Shown: positions 13,990 to 21,811 of the stretch, piece by piece
Numbering within the stretch: position 1 is the stretch's first letter
Layout: each line of letters begins with the position of its first letter
Origin: DASXYG01 sp036502625
GTDB taxonomy: Bacteria > Actinomycetota > Actinomycetes > Streptosporangiales > Streptosporangiaceae
DNA: 24,339 bases
NCBI GenBank assembly: GCA_036502625.1
Contig: DASXYG010000100.1
Span: forward strand, 1 to 24,339
Reading direction: 5' to 3'
Position numbers and translations under genes: made by a program
Notes under the pieces: model-generated
The model's input: the letters and a program-made list of their open reading frames with translations, nothing else
What the model was told of the DNA's origin: nothing
Database searches by the model: none

Positions 13990-15996
13990 TCAGCCGATCT
14001 CGGCGGCGAGCGCCTCGGGGGTGGTGACCGGCATTCGGCAGGCGAAGTCGCGGCAGACGTACGCGGCGGGCGCGCCGTCGACCGGATCGCGCCCCTCCAA
14101 CAGCGGCACGGTTGCGGGTACGCCCGGCTCGCCGCGCGCGACGACCGTTCCCGCGCTGGTCACCGACAACGCGGCCCGGTGCAGGCCGGACGTGCGCGGG
14201 TCGGCCGCGTCGCCCACGACCGCGATCTCCACGGGCCCGGCGAGCAGCGCCTCGGCGGCGGCCATGCCCCAGCCGCAGAACCGCGGATAGTTGGGCGCGA
14301 GCGCGGTCACCGGGGCGAGCGCGGCCGCCGCAGCGTCGCGCCCCTCGGGCGCGCCGGTGAGGGCGGAGTGCGCGAGCAGCGCCGCGGCCAGCGCGAACTG
14401 GCCCGACGGCGTGGCGTTGTCGGTGGGGTCCTGGGGGCGGCGGAACAGCGCCTCGGCGTCGTCGGCGGTGTCGAAGAAACCGCCGGCGCCGTCGGCGAAG
14501 TGGGCGCGCGCGGCGGCGAGGAGGTCGCCTGCACGTGCGGACCACCGTGCCTCGCCGGTCACGGAGTACAGGGCGAGGAGCCCCTCCGCGACATCGCCGT
14601 AATCCTCCAGGACGCCCGCGTTCGCACCCGCGGCGCCGCCGAGGGACGTACGGGTCAGGCGACTCTCGGCGCCGTCCGCGTGCACGTGCACGTCGTCGAT
14701 GACGGCGGCGGCGGCGCGCGCGGCGTCGATCAGGTCGGGGCGGTCGAACAGCGCGCCGACCTCCGCCAGGGCGGCGATCGCCAGGCCGTTCCATGCGGCG
14801 ACGACCTTGTCGTCGCGGGCGGGCGGCACGCGCTCGGAGCGCACGGCCAGCAGGGCGTCGCGGACGCGGGCGAACCGCTCCGGGTCGGCGGGCGGTGTGC
14901 GGAGCTGGAGGACCGAGGCGCCGTACTCGAACGTGCCGGACTCGGTGACGCCGAAGACCTCGGCGGCGTACGCGCCGTCGGCGTCGCCGAGGGACTCGCG
15001 CAGCGCGACCGGGGTCCAGACGTAGTACTTGCCCTCGGCTCCCTCGCTGTCGGCGTCCAGCGCGGAGGCGAAGGCGCCTTCGGGGGTGCGGAGGCCCGCG
15101 ACCATCCAGTCGCAGGTCTCGACGGCGACGCGGCGGGCGAGCGCGCGGTCGTCCGGGTCGGCGGCCTGGCGCCACCAGTGCGCGTAGACGCGGGCCAGCA
15201 GGGCGTTGTCGTACAGCATCTTCTCGAAGTGCGGCACGGTCCACGTGGCGTCGACGGAGTAGCGGGCGAAGCCGCCGCCGAGCTGGTCGTACATTCCGCC
15301 CGCGGCCATCGCGGTGAGCGTGCGGCGCGTCATGTCGGCGGCGTCGGGCGAGCCCGTACGCGCCTCGGTGCGCAGCAGGAACTCCACGACCATGGACGGC
15401 GGGAACTTCGGCGCGGCGCCGAAGCCGCCGTTGGCGTCGTCGAACCCCGAGCGCAGGCCGGCGACGGCGGCGTCGAGGAGCGCGGCGTCCGGTGCGGGGC
15501 CGGTGCCGAAGCCGGGGCCGCTCTCGGTGAGCGCGGCGACGATCTTCTGGCCCTGCTCGACCACCTCGGCGCGGTCGGACCGCCAGGCGTCGCCGACCGC
15601 GCGCAGCAGCCGCTGGAAGTGCTCGCGGGGGAAGTACGTGCCGCAGAAGAAGGGGTCGCCGGACGGCGTGGCGAACACCGTCATCGGCCAGCCGCCCTGG
15701 CGGGTCAGCGCCTGCGTGGCCTCCATGTAGACGGAGTCGACGTCGGGGCGCTCCTCGCGGTCCACCTTGATGGCCACGAAGCCGTCGTTGATCAGCCGCG
15801 CGGTGGCCGGGTCGTCGAACGACTCGTGCGCCATGACGTGGCACCAGTGGCAGGCGGAGTAGCCGATCGACAGCAGGATCGGGACGTCGCGCCTGGCGGC
15901 CTCCGCGAACGCGTCGGCGCCCCATTCGAACCAGTCCACCGGGTTGCCGGCGTGCTGGAGTAGATAAGGCGACTGGGAGTCGGCCAGTCGGTTCAT
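13990..15996 (-). CDS. DUF255 thioredoxin-fold / (alpha/alpha)6 protein (YyaL/Rv1084 family)
   Basis: 668 residues, full length for the family (bacterial YyaL, human SPATA20). The N-terminal thioredoxin-like domain (about 1-160) starts with the hallmark NRLADSQSPYLLQHAGNPVD and carries the redox pair Cys49-His-Trp-Cys52 in GYSACHWCHVM, the GGWPMTVF cis-proline stretch (101-108) and FFCGTYFP (116-123). The rest (about 180-640) is a long helical region of the six-hairpin type, with PKFPPSM, GGGFARYSVD and WNGLAIAAL motifs. Biochemical function is not established; the CxxC suggests a thiol-disulphide role and the toroid a sugar-like ligand. It has no signal peptide, so it is cytoplasmic. The end contains VCRDFAC. 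ATG 15996 has only a weak ribosome site, but the conserved N-terminus fixes it. It lies 46 bp downstream of the glycoside-hydrolase-like gene and may be co-transcribed with it. Confidence 0.92.
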   Translation of the reverse strand: MNRLADSQSPYLLQHAGNPVDWFEWGADAFAEAARRDVPILLSIGYSACHWCHVMAHESFDDPATARLINDGFVAIKVDREERPDVDSVYMEATQALTRQGGWPMTVFATPSGDPFFCGTYFPREHFQRLLRAVGDAWRSDRAEVVEQGQKIVAALTESGPGFGTGPAPDAALLDAAVAGLRSGFDDANGGFGAAPKFPPSMVVEFLLRTEARTGSPDAADMTRRTLTAMAAGGMYDQLGGGFARYSVDATWTVPHFEKMLYDNALLARVYAHWWRQAADPDDRALARRVAVETCDWMVAGLRTPEGAFASALDADSEGAEGKYYVWTPVALRESLGDADGAYAAEVFGVTESGTFEYGASVLQLRTPPADPERFARVRDALLAVRSERVPPARDDKVVAAWNGLAIAALAEVGALFDRPDLIDAARAAAAVIDDVHVHADGAESRLTRTSLGGAAGANAGVLEDYGDVAEGLLALYSVTGEARWSARAGDLLAAARAHFADGAGGFFDTADDAEALFRRPQDPTDNATPSGQFALAAALLAHSALTGAPEGRDAAAAALAPVTALAPNYPRFCGWGMAAAEALLAGPVEIAVVGDAADPRTSGLHRAALSVTSAGTVVARGEPGVPATVPLLEGRDPVDGAPAAYVCRDFACRMPVTTPEALAAEIG

Positions 15997-16042
15997 ACCG
16001 GCATCGTCGCACGATCCGCCCCGTACGGCGCACCACCGGCGG

Positions 16043-17248
16043 CTAGAGGGCGCGGAACTCGGTGAAGAACGCCGGGTTGTGCGCCATCTCGCCGTTCGCG
16101 GAGGGGCGCGCGACGAGGTTGGCGTACAGGCTGTTCAGGAGCCACGGCGTCTTCGCGGGCCCGATGTCGTGGACCATGGGCGGCTGCTGGAGGGCGCCGT
16201 AGGCGGCTACGGCGAGGCGGCCGGTGCCGCGGAACCGGCGCACCTGGTTGGTCAGGTAGTCCGTCCGGGTGGCGAACCACGGGCTGTCCATCAGGAGGTC
16301 GTGCCACCGGCGCTGCGGAACGGGGTGCGCGGCGGCGGCCCGCAGCTCGCGCCATACGGGGGTGGCGGCCGGCACGCCGTAGCGCCGGGCGTACGCGGCC
16401 GGCACGCGGTCGGTCAGGTGCCGCTTCCACCAGTGCACCAGGGAGAACTCGGTCGCGAGGAACCGCTGGCCCGGACGGATGCGGGGCAGCACGTAGTCCG
16501 TGTACGCCGTGGCGTCCTCGATGGAGGAGACGTGCGGGTGGACGTCGACGCCGTCGATCTCGGGGGTGGCCCGGACGTGGGCCAGCCAGTCGGCGACGGC
16601 GGCGGTCCGCGCGGCCGGATGCTCCAGGCGGTTGAGCGCGCCCATGTACAGGCGGGTGCGGCAATTGGATCCGAACCGCCGCGTGCGCTCGGCGATCACG
16701 TGCGCGGCGACGGCGCGGTAGAAGGGGTTCAGGTGGGCCGGACGGTCCTCGTGGCGCGTCTCGAGGAACGGCTCGTTGCCGATGACCAGGATGTCGACCG
16801 TGTTCAGCACGGCGTCCAGGGCCCGGTCGACGCGGGCGAGCTCCGCGTCCATCGCGCCCGAGCCCGGCCGCGGGAGGGCACGCCGCTGGTACGGGAACTT
16901 CAGGGACAGCACCGTGCGGTAGCCGGAGCGGGAGAAGTCCAGCAGGGCCTTGATCGCGGGCTGCCGCGCGGCGTCCGCGGACCGCAGCCCGGTCGTGGCC
17001 ACGAAGCCGCGCACCCATTTCGTACGGAGGTCGTCCAGTACGGCGGTGGTGAGGCCGCGCGGCTCCTCGTTGAAGTTCGCACCGAGCTCGCCCGCCGGGG
17101 ACGCCGGGCGCGAGCCGTGCCCGGCGTCGATGGCGGGCCCGGGCCCGGCGCATCCCGCGAGCGCCAGGGTCGCGCCGCCCGCGAGGCCGAGGACCCGGCG
17201 GCGGCTGACGGGACCGGGATCGGTGACTGCCTGTTCCCGTTCGCGCAT
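16043..17248 (-). CDS. Tat-exported lipoprotein with GH clan A (TIM-barrel) features
   Basis: 401 residues. The N-terminus has a twin-arginine motif (SRRRVLG, 15-21), a hydrophobic core and a lipobox LAGC with Cys33, so a Tat-dependent, lipid-anchored surface protein is predicted. The rest looks like a (beta/alpha)8 glycoside hydrolase: LSLKFPYQ on an early strand, IGNEP (157-160 area) with Glu159 as the usual acid/base after strand 4, GVDVHPH (233-239), and ATEFSLVHWW with Glu267 as the likely nucleophile on strand 7. These are clan GH-A hallmarks; I cannot name a family or substrate. Domain coverage is complete, with a C-terminal FFTEFRAL end. ATG 17248 lacks a strong ribosome site; a much longer upstream frame (to 17620) is rejected because it crosses the divergent gene and lacks a signal. 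Possible role: trimming an extracellular glycan. Confidence 0.82.
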   Translation of the reverse strand: MREREQAVTDPGPVSRRRVLGLAGGATLALAGCAGPGPAIDAGHGSRPASPAGELGANFNEEPRGLTTAVLDDLRTKWVRGFVATTGLRSADAARQPAIKALLDFSRSGYRTVLSLKFPYQRRALPRPGSGAMDAELARVDRALDAVLNTVDILVIGNEPFLETRHEDRPAHLNPFYRAVAAHVIAERTRRFGSNCRTRLYMGALNRLEHPAARTAAVADWLAHVRATPEIDGVDVHPHVSSIEDATAYTDYVLPRIRPGQRFLATEFSLVHWWKRHLTDRVPAAYARRYGVPAATPVWRELRAAAAHPVPQRRWHDLLMDSPWFATRTDYLTNQVRRFRGTGRLAVAAYGALQQPPMVHDIGPAKTPWLLNSLYANLVARPSANGEMAHNPAFFTEFRAL

Positions 17249-17342
17249 CGGCCCATCCAAACAGATGGCCGGGATCCGTCCGCGCCGCGGCCGACCGTTA
17301 TGGCATCCTTCAACCCGTTCCCGAAACGCCGGAGGGTGAGTG

Positions 17343-18080
17343 ATGCGCGACCTGCTGGCCGGCGCGGGATGCCTGGTGTCCGGGGTGCGGTGGGTCGCCC
17401 GCCATCCGCGCCAGTGGCTGTTCGGGCTGCTGCCCGCGCTGATCACGCTGGTCCTCGACGTCGCGGTGATCGTCCTGCTGATCGTCTCCGCGTCGGACCT
17501 GGTCACCTGGGCGACACCGTTCGCCGACACCTGGGGTGAGACGTGGCGCACGGTGAGCAGGGTCGCGGCCGGGGTGATCCTCGTCGGCGCCGTACTGCTG
17601 CTCGCGGTGCTGGTGTTCACGGCGGTGACGCTGGCGATCGGCGCGCCGTTCTACGACAAGCTCGCCGAGCGGGTCGACGCCGACCTCGGCGGTGCCGCCT
17701 CCGATGACGCGCGCCCGGTGTGGCGGCAGGCGGTGGCCGCGATCACCGAGGGCGTACGCGTCGTGGTGTACGCCGCGGTCTGCGGCGTGGTGCTGTTCGC
17801 GCTGGGGTTCGTACCGGTGGTCGGGCAGACGGTGGTGCCGGTGGTCGGCGCGTGCGTGTCCGGGTTCTTCCTGACCGTGGAGCTCACGGCGGCCGCGGCC
17901 GAGCGGCGCGGGCTGACGTTCCGGCGGAGGTTCGCGGCGCTGCGCCGGAAGAAGATGCTCGCGGTCGGGTTCGGCACGCCGCTGTTCCTGCTGTTCCTCG
18001 TGCCGGTCGTGGCGGTGGTGCTGATGCCGGCCGCCGTCGCGGGCGCGACGTACCTCATCCGTGAGCGGCTGCCCGCCTGA
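17343..18080 (+). CDS. EI24/CysZ-like integral membrane protein
   Basis: 245 residues with four or five hydrophobic regions (about 25-50, 73-100, 138-180 which may be a long or re-entrant pair, and 205-237). The APFYDKLAERVD stretch after the second hydrophobic region matches the characteristic sPF-D-lae motif of the EI24/CysZ family, and the basic RRGLTFRRRFAALRRKK loop would face the cytoplasm. CysZ is a sulphate permease in enterobacteria; actinobacterial members have no assigned substrate, so transport is only a possibility. ATG 17343 is chosen because GGAGGG (17331-17336) is 6 bp away; the GTG three bases earlier would be too close. It is divergent from the lipoprotein gene (94 bp apart) and converges with the Nudix gene with only 3 bp between stops. 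Confidence 0.88.
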   Translation: MRDLLAGAGCLVSGVRWVARHPRQWLFGLLPALITLVLDVAVIVLLIVSASDLVTWATPFADTWGETWRTVSRVAAGVILVGAVLLLAVLVFTAVTLAIGAPFYDKLAERVDADLGGAASDDARPVWRQAVAAITEGVRVVVYAAVCGVVLFALGFVPVVGQTVVPVVGACVSGFFLTVELTAAAAERRGLTFRRRFAALRRKKMLAVGFGTPLFLLFLVPVVAVVLMPAAVAGATYLIRERLPA

Positions 18081-18083
18081 GCG

Positions 18084-18557
18084 TCACGGCGTCAGCTCGC
18101 CGAGCACGGTCGCCGCGTTGGCCTCCAGGTAGTCCCTGAGCTGCGCCGGATGGAGGTCGAGCCCGGCGATGGCCGCCGGGGTGAAGGGGATGCGCGCCAG
18201 TTCGTACTCGCCGCGGGTCGGGTCGTCGAACTCCGGGCCGTACTTCTCCTGCGGGCTCATGGCGAGCAGCCGGGCGCCGAAGATCAGGTGGCGGTTGTGC
18301 TTGCCGTTGTCGTGCACCCGGTCGATGGCCAGCAGGGACACCGGCTCGCCGATCTCCGCGCGCAGCTCCTCGTCGAGCTCGCGGCGCAGCGCGTCGGCGA
18401 GGCTGCGGTCGCCGGGCTCGACGCCGCCGCCGGGGGTGCTGTAGTACGGCTCGCGGCCTGGCCGGATGCGGCGGAACACCACGATGTGGTCGGTGTCGTC
18501 GACGAGCACGGCACGGACGCGGAGCTTGACGCCGTCGACGTCCCGGGAGATGTCCAC
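18084..18557 (-). CDS. Nudix hydrolase
   Basis: 157 residues. Nudix hydrolases cleave nucleoside diphosphates linked to another group; the substrate is not predictable here. The Nudix box lies at about 43-66: TPGGGVEPGDRSLADALRREL continuing DEEL, with the catalytic REL-EE helix at 59-64 (Glu60, Glu63, Glu64). Spacing between the first Gly-rich part and the Arg-Glu pair is one residue longer than the textbook pattern, a variant also common in actinobacterial proteins. A NGKHNRHLIFGARL strand and an EFDDPTRGEYEL segment follow. GTG 18557 is preceded by GAAGGAG at 7 bp; the ATG at 18626 adds 23 residues and would overlap the upstream small frame. It converges with the EI24-like gene. Confidence 0.9.
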   Translation of the reverse strand: MDISRDVDGVKLRVRAVLVDDTDHIVVFRRIRPGREPYYSTPGGGVEPGDRSLADALRRELDEELRAEIGEPVSLLAIDRVHDNGKHNRHLIFGARLLAMSPQEKYGPEFDDPTRGEYELARIPFTPAAIAGLDLHPAQLRDYLEANAATVLGELTP

Positions 18558-18622
18558 CTGCGGACTCCTTCCTCCAGACGAGCCGGAGTGGGCAGTATCG
18601 CAGCTTCCCCGTATCCGGGCCG

Positions 18623-18715
18623 TCACTCCACCTGCGCCGCGACCATCAGCACGATGCCCATCCCCGCGGACCCCAGCGCCCCGACGAGCCCCGTCACGAC
18701 CCCGGCGAGGCCCAT
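18623..18715 (-). CDS. Possible membrane microprotein or frame-shifted extension of the DUF4190 gene
   Basis: A 30-residue frame from ATG 18715, MGLAGVVTGLVGALGSAGMG then IVLMVAAQVE, forms one convincing Gly/Ala-rich membrane helix. The same frame continues upstream as SKRGDQADASLR, overlapping the stop of the DUF1707-DUF4190 gene in another register. Membrane-helix character and G/C third positions argue that it was or is translated; there is no good ribosome site at the ATG. It could be translationally coupled, reached by frameshift, or be the remnant of a separate gene. Low confidence. Confidence 0.35.
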   Translation of the reverse strand: MGLAGVVTGLVGALGSAGMGIVLMVAAQVE

Positions 18716-18746
18716 GCGCAGCGACGCGTCGGCCTGGTCGCCGCGC

Positions 18747-19286
18747 TTACTGCACCGCCGCCGCGATGATCATGGTGATGAACAGGGCGCCGATGGCCAG
18801 CGCGGCGTAGCCGATGACGAGGCCCGCGATGGCCATGCCGCGGGAGCCGGGGCTGTATCTGGGCGCGCGGGCGAGCGCGATGTGGCCGCAGATGACGGCG
18901 GCGACGGCCGGGAGGCCGAACAGGAACCAGAGGACCGGCGTGACCAGGGCGCACACCAGGGCCGCGACCGAGCAGCCGTCGACCGGGGCCGACCGGGGAT
19001 AGGCATACGCGGGGTACATGCCGTACGGGCCCATGGCGTACGGCTGCATCGCGTATCCGGGGGGCACCGGCGGCATGGCGGCCGGGAGGTCGGCCGTCAG
19101 CTCGCTCAGCTCGTGGTAAGCGGTGGCGCGCAGCGCGGAGTCGACGCGGCTGCGGTGCTCCGTGCCGTCGAGCCGGCCCTCGGCGAAGGCGGCGGCGAGG
19201 ATCTCGACGGCGCGGGCCCGGTCGGCCTCGGACGCGCGGATCGCGGCGGCGTTCGGATAGAAGCCCTGCGGGCCCTGAATCGCCAC
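18747..19286 (-). CDS. DUF1707-DUF4190 membrane protein
   Basis: 179 residues. The N-terminal DUF1707 (about 15-68) shows IRASEADRARAVEIL and the FAEGRLDGTEHRSRVDSAL motif, in the Actinobacteria-specific domain that is often fused to membrane segments. A Pro/Tyr/Met-rich linker (PYAMGPYGMYPAYAYP) leads to a DUF4190-type region with two membrane helices (about 104-133 and 150-178) around GHIALARAPRYSPGSRGMAIAGL. Such proteins are probably anchored in the cytoplasmic membrane with DUF1707 in the cytoplasm; the role is unknown. GTG 19286 follows GGGGAGC at about 6 bp. It is upstream of the Nudix gene on the same strand and about 100 bp downstream of the small membrane gene. Confidence 0.9.
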   Translation of the reverse strand: MAIQGPQGFYPNAAAIRASEADRARAVEILAAAFAEGRLDGTEHRSRVDSALRATAYHELSELTADLPAAMPPVPPGYAMQPYAMGPYGMYPAYAYPRSAPVDGCSVAALVCALVTPVLWFLFGLPAVAAVICGHIALARAPRYSPGSRGMAIAGLVIGYAALAIGALFITMIIAAAVQ

Positions 19287-19386
19287 GGCGAGCTCCCCTC
19301 TGCGCGGCCGGCCTGTCCGTGCGGTCCCAGGAGCTCAGGATAGGCCGGTATCAGAGGGTGGACGGCGAAGTGCGGCGCATTGTCCG

Positions 19387-19623
19387 TCAGCCGTCGGCGG
19401 GCTTCGCGTCGTCGGGCTTCGCGGGCGCCGCGGCGGCCTTGGCGGACTCGGCGCCGGGGGGCGCGGCCTTCTCGGAGCCGTCGTCGAAGTTGATCTTCTT
19501 CATCTGCTTGTTCATCGAGCGGATCAGGAAGAACAGCGCGACGCCGAGCAGCGCGACGACGACGAACCCGAGCGTGCCAGGACTGACCTGCTGTTCACTC
19601 AGCGCGAGCGGGATGGTGTGCAC
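19387..19623 (-). CDS. Small single-pass membrane protein downstream of mca (Rv1083-like)
   Basis: 78 residues from GTG 19623. One membrane helix (about 17-35, TLGFVVVALLGVALFFLIR) is followed by a basic segment (SMNKQMKKINF) and an Ala/Pro/Lys-rich cytoplasmic tail. The position 69 bp after mca and the layout match the small gene that follows mca in mycobacteria (Rv1083, from memory). Function unknown. A longer ATG start at 19689 would overlap the mca stop region and adds a non-hydrophobic leader with no ribosome site. Confidence 0.82.
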   Translation of the reverse strand: MHTIPLALSEQQVSPGTLGFVVVALLGVALFFLIRSMNKQMKKINFDDGSEKAAPPGAESAKAAAAPAKPDDAKPADG

Positions 19624-19692
19624 GCCACCACGATAGGCGCTGCCGGCGCGCTCCCGGATGCGACCACCCGGAAGCGCGCCGAAGAGCACCGC

Positions 19693-20577
19693 TCAGGTCG
19701 CGGCCTCGGTGCCGCGGATGCCCGCGAACAGGTCGGTCTCGGGCAGCGTGACCGGGACCATCGACCACACGAGGTGGTAGTCCTCGTGCGCCCACGCCTC
19801 GCGCTCGATCTCGCGGGGGCAGGCGAACCAGAAGCTGTTCGGGTCGATCTGCGTGGCGTGCGCGAGCAGCGCCTGGTCGCGCTGGTCGAAGTAGTCGGCG
19901 CAGTCCACCTCGGTGGTGACCACGAGCTCCGGCCACGGCCGGGTGTTCGCCCAGCGCTTGCGCCACTCCGCGTACGGCGACTCCAGGCCGTGCGCGATCA
20001 TCGCCTGCTCCAGGAGGTCGAAGCGGCGGCGGCGCATGCCCGCGTTGTAGTAGACCTTCTGCACCTGCCACGGCTCGCCGGAGTCGGGGTAGCGCTTCGG
20101 GTCGGCGGCCGCGCGGAACGCCTCCATCGACACCGTGTGGGTGTAGATGTGGTCCGGGTGGGGGTAGCCGCCGGACTCGTCGTACGTCGTCATCACGTGC
20201 GGACGGAACTCGCGGATCGCGCGCACCAGCGGCTCGGCGGCCACGTCGAGCGGCTGCAGCGCGAACGAGCCCTCGGGAAGCGGCGGCAGCGGGTCGCCCT
20301 CGGGCAGGCCCGAGTCGACGAACCCCATGAACCGCTGCTCGACGCCGAGGATCTGGCGCGCCTTCTCCATCTCCTCGCGCCGTACGTCCGTGATGTTCTC
20401 GCGGATCTCCGGGCGGTCCATGGCCGGGTTGAGGATCGACCCCGCCTCGCCGCCGGTCAGCGTCGCGACGAGGACCTGCGCGCCCTCGGCCGCGTAACGC
20501 GCCATCGTGGCGGCACCCTTGCTCGACTCGTCGTCGGGATGGGCGTGTACCGCCATCAGCCGAAGCCGTTCAGACAC
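19693..20577 (-). CDS. mca: Mycothiol S-conjugate amidase
   Basis: 294 residues, standard length for Mca. This zinc enzyme cleaves mycothiol S-conjugates of toxins to a mercapturic acid, which is exported, and GlcN-Ins, which is recycled into mycothiol. Zinc-binding motif HAHPDDE (11-17; His13 and Asp16) and third ligand within YPHPDH (His143 or near). ESGGYPHPDHIYTH and the long MRRRRFDLLEQAM segment separate Mca from the MshB deacetylase; KRYPDSGEPW and the FWFACPREIEREAW end are also Mca-like. GTG 20577 has a GAGGGAG site about 11 bp away, slightly long. It is divergent from the DUF4307 gene, as in mycobacteria, and implies that the organism makes mycothiol. Confidence 0.95.
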   Translation of the reverse strand: MSERLRLMAVHAHPDDESSKGAATMARYAAEGAQVLVATLTGGEAGSILNPAMDRPEIRENITDVRREEMEKARQILGVEQRFMGFVDSGLPEGDPLPPLPEGSFALQPLDVAAEPLVRAIREFRPHVMTTYDESGGYPHPDHIYTHTVSMEAFRAAADPKRYPDSGEPWQVQKVYYNAGMRRRRFDLLEQAMIAHGLESPYAEWRKRWANTRPWPELVVTTEVDCADYFDQRDQALLAHATQIDPNSFWFACPREIEREAWAHEDYHLVWSMVPVTLPETDLFAGIRGTEAAT

Positions 20578-20652
20578 CGTCGTCTACTCCCTCGTGAATC
20601 AACGGACAGGGGGCCGTCTGGGACCCGGGTCGGGCCGGTCTCACCGACCGGT

Positions 20653-20662
20653 GACAATTGTC
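20653..20662. promoter_or_regulatory. Palindrome GACAATTGTC in the mca/DUF4307 divergent promoter region
   Basis: Perfect 10-bp palindrome in the middle of the 170 bp between the two divergent genes. It is A/T-rich compared with its flanks and could overlap promoter elements. No regulator is assigned. Confidence 0.3.
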
Positions 20663-20747
20663 TTGGTCGCGATGCCCGCCCGCCCGCGGCGGGCGAGTCG
20701 GTCCACGATCAGAGTTCATAACGCGTAAGCAGTGTTGGGAGATTCCC

Positions 20748-21155
20748 ATGCCCTCCATGCCCGAGTCGCTCGCGGCCGACCGCTACGGGCGGCGATCCCA
20801 AGGATCGCGCAAGTTGATCGGCTACGTGGTGATCGGCGTCATCGCGGCCGTCATGGCGCTCGGCTGGACGGTGACGGTCATGAACTACTGGTCCACCGAC
20901 GGCCTGTCCGCCGAGGTCGTGAGCTATCACTTCGACAAGCCGGCCCAGACGATGACCGTGACGTACGACCTGCACAAATCCGCCGACAAGGGCGCCACGT
21001 GCCAGGTCGAGGCGACCGATATCCAGCACGCGCCGGTCGGAACACGTTACGTCAGCACTCCCGCTGGGAAGTCTGACGTGCGGGTCACCTCCCGGTTCCC
21101 GGCCCATGGCACCCCCGTCACCGGACAGGTGAAGGACTGCCGGTCCGACGACTGA
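20748..21155 (+). CDS. DUF4307 membrane protein (Rv1081c-like)
   Basis: 135 residues: a short cytoplasmic N-terminus with SLAADRYGRR, one membrane helix (about 22-46, ending GWTVTVMNYW) and an extracytoplasmic domain with beta-strand pattern VSYHFDKPAQTMTVTYDL and two Cys residues (in ATCQVEA and VKDCRSDD) that may form a disulphide. This is the DUF4307 family, present next to greA and mca in mycobacteria; its function is unknown. ATG 20748 follows GGGAG (20737-20741) at 6 bp; the frame is open upstream to 20658, but that part has no ribosome site. It is 107 bp upstream of greA on the same strand. Confidence 0.9.
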   Translation: MPSMPESLAADRYGRRSQGSRKLIGYVVIGVIAAVMALGWTVTVMNYWSTDGLSAEVVSYHFDKPAQTMTVTYDLHKSADKGATCQVEATDIQHAPVGTRYVSTPAGKSDVRVTSRFPAHGTPVTGQVKDCRSDD

Positions 21156-21262
21156 CGCAACGCCGCGTATGGCCCGATACTGGGAGGGTCCCAACCTGCG
21201 ACCGAAGATGTACGCTCGGGGGTTCTAACCGCAGCCCCATTGCGATGGACGAGGGAGTTCCC

Positions 21263-21763
21263 GTGACCGAGACTCGCGACGACAACGTCACCTGGCTCAC
21301 CCAGGAGGCGTACGACCGGCTCAAGTCCGAGCTGGATCACCTCTCGGGGCAGGGACGGATCGACATCGCCTCGAAGATCGAGGCGGCGCGCGAGGAGGGC
21401 GACCTCAGGGAGAACGGCGGCTACCACGCCGCCAAGGAGGAGCAGGGCAAGATCGAGGCGCGTATCGCGCAGCTCACCCAGCTTCTCCAGCACGCCAAGG
21501 TCGGCGAACCGCCGCGCACGGAAGGCGTGGTCGGGCCCGGCATGACGGTGACGATCCGCTTCGAGGGCGATGAGGACGAGGTCACGTTCCTGCTCGCCTC
21601 CCGCGAGGAGAGCGGCGCCCCCATTGACGTCTACTCGCCGAAGTCGCCCCTGGGCTCCGCCATCAACGGCGCGAAGATCGGCGACAAGGTCAGCTACCAG
21701 CCGCCGAAGGGCCGCAGCATGACCGTTGAGGTCCTCGAGGCCGTGCCGTACGGCAACGCCTGA
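21263..21763 (+). CDS. greA: Transcription elongation factor GreA
   Basis: 166 residues, normal for GreA. It inserts its coiled coil into the RNA polymerase secondary channel and stimulates cleavage of backtracked RNA. The N-terminal coiled coil (about 10-80) contains the tip motif REEGDLRENGGYHAAKEEQ, with acidic tip residues Asp47 and Glu50. The C-terminal FKBP-like domain includes GPGMTVTI, SPKSPLGSAINGAKIGD and VEVLEAVPYGN. GTG 21263 is chosen because GAGGGAG lies about 6 bp upstream; the ATG at 21245 would put that site inside the gene. Same strand as the DUF4307 gene; a shared hairpin separates it from the convergent lrp. Confidence 0.96.
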   Translation: MTETRDDNVTWLTQEAYDRLKSELDHLSGQGRIDIASKIEAAREEGDLRENGGYHAAKEEQGKIEARIAQLTQLLQHAKVGEPPRTEGVVGPGMTVTIRFEGDEDEVTFLLASREESGAPIDVYSPKSPLGSAINGAKIGDKVSYQPPKGRSMTVEVLEAVPYGNA

Positions 21764-21774
21764 CACAGACACCC

Positions 21775-21811
21775 ACCGTGGGGGCCGCCCTTCGGGGCCG
21801 GCCCCCACGGT
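21775..21811. terminator. Bidirectional terminator between greA and the lrp gene
   Basis: 13-bp perfect outer arms (21775-21787 with 21799-21811, ACCGTGGGGGCCG) enclosing a GCCC-ttcg-GGGC type loop region. It lies 11 bp past greA and reaches the last base of the convergent lrp stop codon. No T-run on either side. Confidence 0.7.

Noticed and set aside
14179..15963. Plus-strand 594-codon frame opposite the DUF255 gene
   Set aside because: Gly/Val/Arg-rich shadow of a gene with conserved motifs.
17249..17620. Longer N-terminus of the lipoprotein frame
   Set aside because: It would cross into the divergent EI24 gene; the Tat motif and lipobox fix the start near 17248.
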